A stretch of DNA of 45,201 nucleotides, taken from positions 1-45,201 of the forward strand of contig JAPLMG010000015.1 in NCBI GenBank assembly GCA_026387165.1. Reading direction: 5' to 3'. Position numbers and translations under genes: made by a program. The notes beneath the pieces are model-generated. The model was given only the letters and a program-made list of their open reading frames with translations. It had not been told where the DNA came from and did no database searches. Of the stretch, positions 36,501-45,201 are shown piece by piece; positions within the stretch are counted from its first letter, which is position 1; every line of letters begins with the position of its first letter. Source of the stretch: Candidatus Omnitrophota bacterium. GTDB lineage: Bacteria > Omnitrophota > Gorgyraeia > 2-01-FULL-45-10.

Positions 36501-39500
36501 AACATAGCCGGCATAGATACTATGGATAAGATAACGCTGATCCTCGGCGACAACGGCAGGATAGGCGATCTTCTATTCATCCAGAGGATGCTCGCCGATA
36601 ATCCGCGCCTTCAGGTCTACGCGATACCCAGGGCAAGGCGCTTTATGGACGCGATTACTAGCGAGGATATCGAGAATCTGTTGTTGGGCAAAGATGAGCT
36701 GCGCAGGTCAATGCTTACCTATATAAAATCGAAGGTAAAGAAGGTTATCGACGCCCTTCCGGACAAAGAAAAAAATGAGAAGAAGAAAAAGGAAGGGCTT
36801 TTAAAGGAACTTGCGGGTATAGACGTATCCATCGACGGATCGTATGCGCAATTGAGAACATTCATAGAAGCCAATATAGATGACAATGAAAAGAAAGACG
36901 TTTTAACTAAAGATCTTAGCGCTCTCCCTGATATCGATCCTCTCAAAGGCCTGCGCGAAGCGTGGTTGATGGGGCGGTTTATCCTCGTGGAGGACGGGCC
37001 TGCCGGTGAGGGCATCGACTTAGAGACCGTCTCGGAAGGCGTCGCGGAGGCGCTGTCCGGCGCCGACCGGGTGATAGCGCCCGGCGCGAATAACGCGGCA
37101 TCGATCGCGGCGAGCCGCCTGCCGACCGCGGCAGCGCGCGAAGAGGCTGTCGAAGTAACGGAGTTCGTGCCGCTGATGTCACGCAAAGAGCGCGTCGCTT
37201 CATGGAGCGAAGGCCAAAAGAGGATCGCCGGGCTTTCGGCGCAGGGCCAGAATTTTGTGGTGGCGCTCTTCGACATAGATCATCTTACCAAGTACCACAC
37301 CGCCTACGGAAGAAATCAGCAGCTTGCCGGAAAGGTCAGGATAGTGATAGCCGATATCATCAAAGATATGGAAAAGAGCCGGCTCTATCCCGGTATAAAA
37401 GTGGAGCAGTTCACTAAAAAAGGAGATGAGTCCGCGCTGATCATCAGCACGACAGACAATTCGCCGCTCGACAGGGCCGTGGCAGCGCGGGTATTGGAGC
37501 ATATAAGGCGGGAAGTCGCAAAGGGCACATTCAGGCGCTTCGGCAAGGCCACCATCACAGGTCTGGCGGGATTAAGCGCGAAGAAGATAAGCCAGATAAA
37601 GAGCGTTCTCGGCGCCAGGTTTGCGGTGAAAAACGGTTCAGCCGATATAATCTTCGATTTAATAAAAGGTGAGAAGCCGGAGGAGGCGTGGAAGAGGCAG
37701 CTTGAAATATGGAATGGCCAGCTTACGGAAAAAGGCCTTAAGATAGGCGGCGACTTTAAGCATATCGTGCCCGCCTTCACCATCTCACTCGGCGCCGCGC
37801 AGAACAACGCTGTTGACGGAGCGATATACAACTTGACCAAAACACTGCAAACCAATGTCGATAAAGCCCAAAGAGATTTTGAAATAGCCAGACAGAAAAT
37901 ATCGGATATTTTAGCAGCGCTTTGCGCGACTCAAGATGAGCGTGAAATGATCAGAGATATAATTTATAGAATAAAAGACGTGGACGATATCGGGTTTTTT
38001 GTACAAAATATCGCGGAAGATAACATCCTTTTTAAGTTAGATGATCTGATTTACAAAATTCGGAATATGTTAGATAGCGAAAGAGTAAGGTGTATTAAAG
38101 CTTTGAGGCGACACTATAAAGAGCGCGAGAGAATGATAATAAATGAGCTAAATAATATAGCGGATAACACGACTACTATAGATGCGCTACAGTCGAATAT
38201 AGATAAAAGCTTTGCGGAGATATCCGGGCTTAAAGTTTCCGAAACTGACAAGCAATTTATTATGGGTATTCTGCGGCAGTTGGGTATCAACGTATCTCAA
38301 AAATATGCTAGAAATAAAAATTTGAATGGTATCCTGAAAGATGAATTGGCCGGCAGCATCGCTAAATTGAAAGAATATTTTAGAGGTAAAAGGCGTAAAG
38401 TAAATGAGGACATAGATAATGTAGATAATGTGCTAAAAGGCGCGACGGATATATCGGATGTTGACGCTACAATAGAAAAAGTTTTTGGTCACTTGGGCGA
38501 TTCAGAATACGGAGCTGCATATAAAAAATTTGTGCGCCAAATGGGCGAACGGATAAGAGAAAGATTCGGGCGCGAAAGAGGCGAAATAGGCCCTTATATA
38601 TCGCCGTCTTTGAGTTCTATGGAAGATATATCCAGGTTAAGGAAGATTTTCGAGAGACATAACGCTGCAGATTTACTTAATGTAGCTGATGATGTTTGGA
38701 AAAATTTTGTTAGCATACGAAAATGTATGGCAGGAATTGTGGATGATGAATATGAACGTAATTTGAAGGGTGCTTTAAACATCTCAGAATTGCGGAGATA
38801 CGCTAACAACACTGTTGTGAGTGTTCACAAAGCACTGCAAGTAGCGGCTAATGACCATGAGGCAACTTTATTAGAGAAAAAATATAGGATCGTAAAAATT
38901 CTAACGCCGTTTATAACTCGAGATAGAAATTTTGCTTTAATAAATGCTGCCCAAAGCCCCGAAGACATTCGTCCTGTACCGATACAAGTTCGCGCCGCTA
39001 AAGCCGCAACTTTGGCTAAAGACAGAGGTAGAAATAAAATTGCGTGGTCTGATGACGTGCGATATCCTCAAGGTGTTGTAGAAACATTCTCGCCGCCTGA
39101 AGTTTTGAGGGAAACGACAGAAGAGATAGCGCTGACGGCAGAAGAGGCCCCGAAAGCTCCGCAGACAACTCAGCCGCCGGCCCAGGCCCCGCCCGAGGCG
39201 TTGTCGATAACTCCGCAAAAAACATTTTTACAAAGAATGTTTTCTTTCCTAAGGAATCCTGCGAATATTTCAATTATTCTGATAGGCGCCGCGCTATTAC
39301 TCATGCCGGGATGCACTTACTATACAGCCGCTTCATCTATGCCGTGGTTTCAAATCGGCGCTTTCGTTGTGCCGTCACTGCTTGCTTTGGGACTTGGCAC
39401 TTTCTATTTATACAGACGAGCGAAAATTAAAAAGTATATGAATGAATTGGAAGACAAGGATTTAAATGTTAATGATAGAGCCGCCAAAGCTCTTATAGCG

Positions 39501-42500
39501 TTAAGAGCGCTGCCCACAAAAACAGAATTTACGGTTATTAAGCGCTTAAGAGATTTATCGTACCTATACGACGAGCCATTACTTGAAGATGCTAGAAATG
39601 ATTTAGTAAGAATGGGGAAGGCTGCAGAGCCTTATCTTGTTAAAATATTCGAAAATAAGAATTCAAGACTACGCAGGGCGGCTATAGGTGTTCTTGGTAG
39701 GATCGGTGTAGTTCCTGTCCTCATAAAAGCATCAGAAGATAATGATTTTTACATTCGTGATTTCGCTTATGAGGCGCTTGAAAGATGCAGAGCCTTAAAT
39801 GTAGAGCTTAAGGTTAAGCGATATTTAAAAGATTTAGAAGATGGTAATAAGCGTATTAGTAAATCAAGCGCCTTACTCGCACTCGGCAATATTGGCTCTA
39901 AAGCCGAAGAGGCCGTTCCTGCCATAATAAGATTGTTGGAATATGGAGACGAGAATGATCGTACCAATGCTGCTGATGCATTAGAAAAAATTGGCGCTCT
40001 TACCCCAAATCTTGCTGTGCGCCGATACATAAAAGATCTTGATGGAGTGCGCGACGGGTGCGGTTTCCGTGGAGAGGCTGCCGCTAAAGCGCTTGGCAAC
40101 CTAGGGTCTGAATCCAAGGAAGCCATACCTATTTTAACAAATGCATTAGAAGGTGAGCACTCAAATGTTCGCCAGGAAGCTGCCGCCGCATTGGACAAGC
40201 TCGGAGCCTTAACTGTAGAGCTTAAGGTTAAGCGATATTTAAAAGATTTAGATGAGAATCTCGAGGGTTCTCAATCTCGTATTGTTCGTTCATTAGCGGC
40301 TGAGGCTCTTGAAAAACTTGGTGCTTTCAGCACAGAACTTAAAGTAAGACTATATATAGCTGAATTAAAAGACCTCTTTTATTCTTATGATGATCGCAAG
40401 CCCGCGATCGAAGCTCTAGTAAAAATTGGTCAATCTGCGACTCCTTCCCTCTTAAAAGAATTAGACAATGATCGATATAATATTCGAAGTGCTGTTGCGG
40501 AAACCCTCGAAAGACTCGGAGCCTTAACCGTGGAGCTTAAGGTTAAGAAATATTTAAGAGATTTAGAACATGGTGATTTTAGTTATATTGATGAAAATTG
40601 GCGCTACCGTGGACTAGCCGCAGAAGCTCTCGGTAAAATGGGTCCAGAAGCCAAGGACGCAATCCCCGCTCTCATCAAAAGCTTGACAGATTGTCAGCCA
40701 GATAATCGAATCGTTGCTAGTGAAGCTCTTGTTAAAATAGGAAAAGTCGCTGTACCAAACCTCATCAAAGCATTAGAAGATAGTGAAGAATACGTCCCCA
40801 GTTTCGCCGCCGACATTCTTGGTAAAATAGGCCCTGAAGCAAAAGAAGCTGTCCCCGCTCTCATCAAAAGCATGACAGATAATAAGTCGCCTTATAGAGG
40901 CGCCGCTGATGAAGCTCTTGTTAAAATAGGAAAAGCCGCTGTCCCAGGCCTCATCAAAGTATTGGAAGATAATAATAGCGTTGTCCGTGGAAGTGCCGCA
41001 ATGGTCCTTGAAAAACTAGGGTCATTAACAGTAGAGCTCAAAGTAGCGCGGTATCTTAGTGATTTAAGAGATACAGATAACTCTATCCGTAAAAATGCCA
41101 CCGAAGCTCTTGTTAAAATAGGAAAAGCCGCTGTCCCAGGCCTCATCAAAGTATTGGAAGATAATAATAGCGTTGTCCGTGGAAGTGCCGCAATGGCCCT
41201 TGAAAAACTAGGGTCATTAACAGTGGAGCTCAAAGTGGCGCGGTTTATAAATGATTTAAAAGATAAGGATAGCTCTGTTCGCAGCTGTGCCGCTGACAAC
41301 CTTGGTAAAATAGGTCCGGAAGCTAAAGAATCAGTTCCCGCTCTCGTAAATGTATTAAAAGATAATGACAATGACGTTCGCCGCAATGCTGCCGCAAGCC
41401 TCGGCATAATAGGGGATATACAGGCCTTGCCGGCCCTTATTGGCTTGATAAACGACTACAAAAGCGGCCCTGCGGCAATAATGGCCATTGCCTCCATTGT
41501 ATTTAAAAATAAAAGCGTCTTATCAGAAGATGCTTGGAAGTCTATAATATCTCAGAGTCATATCGACTTAGTAGTAGATATTTTCAAAAAATATCCGGAT
41601 TTATTTAATCAAGATATACAGTGGTTGAATGCAATAAGGCGTCTTATTGAACAGATAAACGAGGAGATTAATATATATCCTGCAAGCGAACAGGAATCCG
41701 TCCGCAAACAGATTTGCGGCAGCATAGACAACTATATCAAAATGTTTGTCCCTGATAACAACGCAGATCGCATAATAACGGAATATAAAGAGATCTCTTC
41801 TCTTTTTGAAATAGTCCACGATAACCTACCGCTATGCCTTGATTCTTTAAGGCAAATCGGTCTGAATATGGCCTATTTCGAATCATTAAGAAAGGCGCTT
41901 CCTTTGAATAATGCCTTGACCAGAATATTAAGGATGCTCGGAGAAAGTGAAAGTGCAATAGGCGGTTTCAGAGATGTTACAACAAAAGTCCAAAAGTCCG
42001 GTAACTTTGGCAGGCTATATTCAATGATAGTTGATGTGGCCAAGAGAAAACAAAGGACCGCCCCCCAGGAAGTATCCGGCCTACTTGAGATATTAAGATC
42101 ATTAGGTAACATTTCAAGATGGAAAGAAAAAAAATGGGAGCGTATTAAAGGCCAGATAGAAAAGTATTACTCATCAGGCTTTAAAGTTATCACATATAAT
42201 CTGTTCAAATACTTTGTAGAACACGAAAACGATGCAGCTGCCTTGTTCACGATGAAAGAAGATATACAGAAACAGTTAGGTAATATCGGATGGGGTGGTT
42301 TCGCTGGATTAACGGACGATTTTAAAAAGAAATACGGCATAACCACGCGGGATGAGATAGCGCTGTTGGCTAAGTATATGGCTATATCAAACCTCACCGC
42401 ACGAGATTATGCCGGTAAATATGAGGATATCAAAAAAGTCCTCGCTAAAAGGGGCGGCGCATGGAAAGACGAAATTGATGAAGGCTTACGAGAACTATTC

Positions 42501-45201
42501 TCTTTAAGAGGAACAAAGAGCGTTGTTGTCTATCAGCCTAAAGATGCGGAGAGAGTTGATAGAGCGGCCCTCCATGGCCGTCTTAGCGCTTACGTTAAAG
42601 ATGAAAATATAAAAGATCCTATTAAGGTTATTCGGGAAGATATTCAAGGGGCTGTGATATCGAGTAGAGAGGCTCTTAAGCAAGCTTTGTTAGCATTTAC
42701 TATACGAAACAGCCAACTCGACAGAGCTTACTATACTGAAACTCCTGGCACAGAAGCTGACACACAAAGATGGCTTACTAGATGGCAAGCTCTTTTAACA
42801 GATGCGTATAAACACGATGCATTCGATAAAATAAGAGATGTGGTGCGTAAAACTATAGATAAAACTAGCGGCAAACGATTGACTGAGCTGATAGCTAATA
42901 ATAATATTCCCGAATTCTTAAGTGTAAAAGACAAGAAAGAATTATCCAAAGAAGATAGTGATATGATCTCTGCGATATCTGATACCAAAGTATCCCCTAA
43001 GCAAAAACAGGATGCGTTATCCTCTATATTCTTGAATAAATGGATGGTTTTGGTAAATACTGATGAGTTAAACGATAAAACATTAATGGTCTCATGGATA
43101 GATAAGGGCTTGGGTAAATTAGCAAGAAGGCTGTTTGAAAAGGCGAAAAAGAAAAATCAGGCGCTTGATCTGACAGAAAGCTCTGTTAAAGATATAGTAC
43201 GGACTGCTTTGCTTGAGGCGGCAGATAATATGAGCGCAAGCCTAAAAGGAAAGGCCGATATTGACAGAAAGAAAGTCTTCCTTGCCGACAGAGTAAGCCA
43301 GAATTTGCGAGATCTATTTAAACAGGATATTAATGACATAGGAAAAGGATTAAAAGGATTTAAGACTGTCGAAAGGGAAGTCAGCAATAATTTATATACT
43401 GGTTTCTTTGATGATCTCTTGCATCTCATGGGATTCATGATGACGGGTGTATGTACATGGGCCGAAAGAGATAAGCAGGTGGCATCGCAAAATTACCATT
43501 TCGGGAAGATTGCTCTCAAAGACGCTACGGGCAGGATATTGGGCTTATCTCAGGTTCAGCTTCTCAAATGTGGCATTCATGGAGTAGCAAGGAAGCAGAC
43601 ACCTAAGGGATGGCGAGTAATAGCGTTGCCGGGCACTAACCTTTATCAGGGTGATATCGGTATGGATAAGGAGAAAGCATTGCTCGCATTATTCGAAACC
43701 GCTCAAACTTTGGCTGAAAAATCGGGCATGGAAGGGGCCGTGTTGCCGGTCAATCCCAACATTCACTCAAATTACGGATTTGAAAAACAGTTTATACAGA
43801 AACTTGTATCTAAAGGGTGGCTTAAAAAAACCACCTTAAGCAAAAACATCAATCTTACGCCTGCAGGATATGCTTATGAGGAAGTGTATCTTATAGCTAT
43901 CCCTAAGGAAGAAACGTTCTTGGTTTCATCATCCCTGGAAGAGAGGATCGACAAGGAAAGGCTTCAGACAGAAAAGGCGGAAAAGGAGAGGACGGTTTCT
44001 ATAAGGGGCGATCTGATAGAATTAATATATGAAAAAGAAATCCCTGAAGAGACTGTATCTGTTGTAAGAAAAGAAATAGAGACTTTGATTTCCAAGATGC
44101 CGCAGGGATTAATAGGGAACATTGGCCTCAATGCTTCATTAAAGGACGTCTCCATCAAGATACGCATAGACTCCGGCGCTGATAAGAGCAGTGTTAATAA
44201 ATCCGAAAATGAAATCGAGTTGACCTTAGCTAAAGACATCCTGTATAAAGAGGGCAAGGTCGAGATAGTAACTTTGAATGAAATGTTATCAGAATTATTC
44301 GCGGCATTTATTTTAGATGATTATGCGCAGTTAAAAGAGAAGTCCCGCACAAATGAAAACGCCTATTTTAAACTTGAACTTGTTAAGACGCTTTTGGGCT
44401 ACAAAAGATACCTCGCCAGATACCATAAAGTTATAAATAAATACGCGTGGAATGAACATAATTATCTCGGCGAAAAATCCGCTGAAGCACAGAAGGCGTT
44501 ATTTACCAAGTATAACGCCGATCTTGATGGATTCACGGAAGGCATGCGGGATATCTCGCAGTGGAACATGTTTCTGAATGTTATGGATGACTCCGACCCG
44601 GACTTCATGGTAATAAACTACGCCCACATACTTTTAAGTGATCCCGTATTTAAGGAGGATGATGTAGAAAAGATAATAACGGATATGGCAGGATCCAATA
44701 TTTTAAATAAACCGAGCATAGCTCATCTGAGGAATTTGATAAAAGATTTCATTTTAAATGGAAAAGCTCATGTTAAGATAGGCGACAAGATTGAAACGAA
44801 AGAGGCATTTACTCACTTTGACAACACGCGGGCATCATCTGAATTAAAAGATGTGCTTCTCACCACCAAAGATCAGGATGAGTTTTATGGCACGTTAAAA
44901 AGTTTGCTCGAAAGCAGTCTGTTGCTCACTACTACAAATATAAACGAGGAAATATCGAGGCTTATTGACAAAAACATATTTAGCTCACCAAGCAGAGAAG
45001 AGTCGATTAGGGCAGCTCTTACAGAAATACTCATACGAAGAATAGGTAGAAGCGCCTTCATGAGCTTCAAAGAACACGAAACGGGCAATAGAGGTTATAA
45101 GGATATACCGCGTATTAAAGTTAATACCTTGAGCTTGCCTGAAGGGATCGATGCAGACGAATATGGATCTTTGGGTGAAGACGACTTCCAGGGTCCGGTC
45201 G
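21036..45201 (+). CDS. Giant multidomain envelope protein, second part (over 8,050 codons, runs off the right edge)
   Basis: The frame of the first part continues after the TAG with no further stop to the last base. Domains in order by position: end of a TolC-like module (to ~21540); helical and coiled-coil sequence (21780-28140); membrane cluster 3 (28150-29260); OpgH-like glycosyltransferase (29480-32150) with a long insertion; membrane cluster 4 (32240-33330); CCA-adding/poly(A)-polymerase-like domain (34640-35460); DUF89-like domain (36500-37140); degenerate GGDEF (37195-37880); membrane hairpin (39255-39430); HEAT array (39450-41460); unrecognised tail. If translated separately it would need to start near GTG 21057 or ATG 21120, neither with a good ribosome-binding site, and it would lack a signal peptide. 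I favour one gene with the first part. The 3' end lies outside the window. Confidence 0.75.
21780..28140 (+). other. Long helical and coiled-coil region, no recognised domain
   Basis: About 2,100 residues with few prolines and dense charged heptads, for example DFELFKDILSNRKAVSQAIK, ADKRTEAEKFAIAVAILKDQ and further Lys/Glu-rich helices near 24900-25650. Between these are mixed segments with Trp and Tyr (IRWDRHWEGYFTSAQINTLN; VGFLFGHVFARIQNG; YTVEVMRSGFGMPVLMNS), so it is not one uninterrupted coil. There are no clear transmembrane helices. It may form an extended arm between the TolC-like modules and membrane cluster 3. I recognise no family. Confidence 0.5.
28150..29260 (+). other. Membrane cluster 3
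   Basis: Hydrophobic stretches are SSYVAGAFSVFVAIYGIGLI, LVFALKLSTTFVVLYTF, IFIGALAISIILLYSTIKLL, VGLVTGLIGTGVRLGVPLFP, VMIFLLVFMLISTVV, LAVALAANIGTLIYIYF, WLLAIAALAFTYCNYCVAYI and LVSALVYGLMAVITAC. That is seven or eight helices directly before the glycosyltransferase, as in OpgH, where membrane helices also precede the catalytic domain. A Pro/Gly/Ala linker (28270-28400) lies in the first loop. Confidence 0.75.
29480..32150 (+). other. OpgH/GT84-like membrane glycosyltransferase domain, split by an insertion
   Basis: The second half follows OpgH (MdoH) point by point: IDNKNEYPADHIGRIISRAV (OpgH: LDADS...RLVRMM), EEVGMYQPLIDYPNFGKSLY then SRFQGWAQ (OpgH: IIQT...ARTLFARLQQFAG), SHDFWEAM at 31944-31967 (OpgH: LSHDFVEAA), and QVIRSKRWIDGD at 32049-32084 (OpgH: DRRWCQGN), the Q-x-x-R-W acceptor motif of processive GT2 enzymes. 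The first half probably includes MMVKVTSGYFDNTKDSFVKT and HPHVYVSISDIDVDNLE. OpgH and its relatives polymerise periplasmic beta-glucans from UDP-glucose at the inner membrane; activity here is inferred. The first acidic residue of the DxD motif may be missing (AQIDN). Confidence 0.65.
29790..31620 (+). other. Beta-rich insertion of short D-x-x-G-x-L repeats inside the glycosyltransferase
   Basis: About 610 residues made of recurring short hairpin units: NATGEAVLKDGRILKPGEYI, YDDRTGVPVLTKD, LTKDGKLLDPSGKLF, LDKDGSLKKTSDPD, DAASGDALMKDGLIVARRG, RRDKEGNLYIGG, VDPLTGELFQSQR, LDEDGNLRSKNV, KADRGEILDKEGRKV. Each has an Asp or Lys, a turn Gly, then L/V. They look like a beta-solenoid or propeller placed in a loop of the GT-A fold. 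No family recognised; the insertion is unusual for GT2 enzymes. Confidence 0.55.
32240..33330 (+). other. Membrane cluster 4
   Basis: Segments include PVFFFWLFILGVTATIIPGV, LWVLSTVLIILIGQKAVVPI, LGAVLGAGFSVTAIGLGALH, FAVAGVLILIAAVRYA, IVPIAVLAAVIIMAVFLYI, MPFIVSAILIVKAVGW, ETILGTGILMVLILYK, APILGVTILVATILYMTLGA and IFIFSWIFGPGIAWYSAQYG. Eight or nine helices follow the QxxRW motif of the glycosyltransferase, the layout expected for a processive membrane glucan synthase with a channel on the C-terminal side. Confidence 0.75.
34640..35460 (+). other. CCA-adding enzyme / poly(A)-polymerase-like domain with altered active site
   Basis: The head motif reads VVVFGGAVRNAIM (GGAVRN at 34722-34739) and then EEFDIFI (34770-34787); class II nucleotidyltransferases have GGxVRD and D-[IL]-D. 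The downstream pieces ELTMNRLAVG, LYDQYGGETDIKSKALRLN and LMIIFRALRFIKQ correspond to the family's DLxxRRFTINAL, DPxGGxxDLxxxxIR and DPLRILRALRF. The domain is therefore clearly of this family. The second metal-binding Asp is Phe (DIF) and VRD is VRN, so tRNA or RNA nucleotidyl transfer is unlikely. A large helical insertion separates the head from the rest. Confidence 0.7.
35805..35920 (+). repeat. Two 35-bp direct repeats in an Ala/Pro/Gly linker
   Basis: Copies at 35805-35839 and 35886-35920 differ at one base and are offset by 81 bp (27 codons), so the frame is kept. Each encodes AAKPAGGYAKGG. The linker joins the nucleotidyltransferase-like region to the helical part that precedes the DUF89-like domain. 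It looks like a recent tandem duplication of a flexible spacer. Confidence 0.85.
36500..37140 (+). other. DUF89/ARMT1-like (damage-control phosphatase) domain, degenerate
   Basis: The segment KITLILGDNGRIGDLLFIQR matches the family signature LDNxGExxxDLLLIEEL, and is followed by LQVYAIPRARRFMDAITSED (family: VxxAVRGxPxLNDxTxED). Near the end, GADRVIAPGANNAAS matches the ADLVIaKGQGN motif. Family members are metal-dependent phosphatases that clear damaged metabolites. Here the DN pair is kept, but the following Glu (G-E) is Arg and the ND pair is lost. Catalysis is doubtful. Insertions of Lys/Glu-rich sequence (~36720-36960) enlarge the middle. Confidence 0.45.
37195..37880 (+). other. Degenerate GGDEF (diguanylate-cyclase-like) domain
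   Basis: FVVALFDIDHLTKYHTAYGR (Asp codons at 37272 and 37278) matches the family's DIDxFKxxNDxYGH strand and helix. VEQFTKKGDESALIIS (KKGDES at 37416-37433) sits at the GGDEF signature, and AFTISLGAAQNN with NLTKTLQTNVDKAQRD matches the closing VTxSIGVA...ADxALYxAK. The signature reads K-G-D-E-S where an active cyclase has G-G-D-E-F. It may bind c-di-GMP or GTP as a sensor, or be purely structural. A Lys/Ala-rich insertion of about 60 residues lies between the signature and the closing strand. Confidence 0.65.
39255..39430 (+). other. Transmembrane hairpin with a lipobox-like motif
   Basis: Two hydrophobic runs, NISIILIGAALLLMPGC and FQIGAFVVPSLLALGLGTFY, are separated by YTAASSMPW and followed by YRRAKIKK. 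A Pro/Gln/Ala linker precedes them. LMPGC at 39300-39314 resembles a lipoprotein lipobox, but it lies deep inside the chain and would need internal processing to act as one. More likely this simply re-anchors the protein before the HEAT array. Confidence 0.55.
39450..41460 (+). other. HEAT-like repeat array (PBS-lyase type) with a recurring ELKVKRYLKDL unit
   Basis: Many ~30-residue units of the form P-E-A-K-D-A-I-P-A-L-I-K-S-L ... V-R-x-x-A-A-x-A-L-x-K-I-G occur (GPEAKDAIPALIKSL, GKAAVPGLIKVLEDNNSVVR, VRRNAAASLGIIGD). Between them a second motif, LGALTVELKVKRYLKDL, recurs about seven times (near 39792, 39996, 40206, 40323, 40521, 41022, 41214) with variation. HEAT solenoids usually bind proteins. 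The DNA is AT-rich compared with the earlier modules, and there is a near-identical internal duplication, so the array has grown recently. Confidence 0.85.
40911..41244 (+). repeat. 142-bp direct duplication within the HEAT array
   Basis: Bases 40911-41052 and 41103-41244 match at 139 of 142 positions. The offset of 192 bp is 64 codons, or two HEAT-type units. The differences lie at GTCC/GCCC, GTAGAG/GTGGAG and GTAGCG/GTGGCG; two are silent and one changes Val to Ala. The high identity implies a recent duplication or gene conversion. Confidence 0.9.
41460..45201 (+). other. C-terminal region in this window, no recognised family
   Basis: About 1,250 residues of mostly helical, AT-rich coding sequence. 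One more compact alpha/beta segment at about 43435-43910 reads MMTGVCTWAERDKQVASQNY, KDATGRILGLSQVQLLKC, then WRVIALPGTNLYQGDIGMDK, AQTLAEKSGMEGAVLPVNPN and YEEVYLIAIPK. It has an acetyltransferase-like feel, but I cannot assign it. The reading frame is open to the last base, where it reads EYGSLGEDDFQGPV. Confidence 0.5.

Noticed and set aside
39300..39314. LMPGC as a true lipoprotein signal
   Set aside because: It lies more than 12,000 residues into the chain, so lipid attachment would require internal cleavage for which there is no evidence.
39450..41460. The regular repeats as a CRISPR-like array
   Set aside because: The units are translated HEAT repeats of variable sequence with no conserved spacer-repeat structure.
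21120..45201. An independent second giant gene starting at the first in-frame ATG after the TAG
   Set aside because: No ribosome-binding site or spacer, and the start would lie just after the beginning of a TolC-like module that spans the stop.

Overview
The window is dominated by one gene of extraordinary length. From the ATG at 3039 a single plus-strand frame runs to the right edge at 45201, about 14,050 codons, broken only by one TAG at 21033-21035. Before the TAG the protein is 5,998 residues. After it the same frame stays open for another 24.2 kb and leaves the window. Genes of this size, with a signal peptide, alternating membrane clusters and mosaic domains, are known from Omnitrophota (former candidate phylum OP3). 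That placement is an inference from protein style; the window has no rRNA or other marker gene.

Layout. Bases 1-233 hold the 3' end of a DUF559-type endonuclease gene whose tail is made of a dispersed GC-rich palindromic repeat. At 268-1125 is a Bro-N/DinD-like gene. A repeat-bearing spacer (1126-1420) ends in a good promoter and a perfect 16-bp palindrome. An AbiE-type (type IV) toxin-antitoxin pair follows at 1421-2816, with the toxin gene first, the reverse of the usual order. After a 222-bp AT-rich leader the giant gene begins.

Domains of the giant protein in order: long-N-region signal peptide; a TraB/EreA-like domain carrying an in-frame 79-bp palindromic repeat; membrane cluster 1; a SecA-like motor with Walker A, DEAD-type and GRxGRQG motifs; membrane cluster 2; a glucoamylase-like domain; a beta-sandwich (CBM-like) domain; an alpha/beta-hydrolase-like domain without its serine; several TolC-like helical-hairpin modules, one straddling the TAG; about 6 kb of helical, partly coiled-coil sequence; membrane cluster 3; an OpgH/GT84-like glycosyltransferase split by a 1.8-kb insertion; membrane cluster 4; a CCA-adding/poly(A)-polymerase-like domain; a DUF89-like domain; a degenerate GGDEF domain; a membrane hairpin; a long HEAT array; and about 3.7 kb that I do not recognise.

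Inference: the polypeptide combines parts normally found in the cytoplasm (SecA-like motor, nucleotidyltransferase, GGDEF), the inner membrane (four TM clusters, glucan synthase), the periplasm (glucoamylase-like, CBM-like) and the outer membrane (TolC-like). It may be a single-chain envelope-spanning machine linked to glucan synthesis or export, or to cell-contact predation. Several enzyme-like domains have lost catalytic residues, so part of it may be structural. Whether the TAG is a sequencing error, a true gene break or a read-through site is the main open question.
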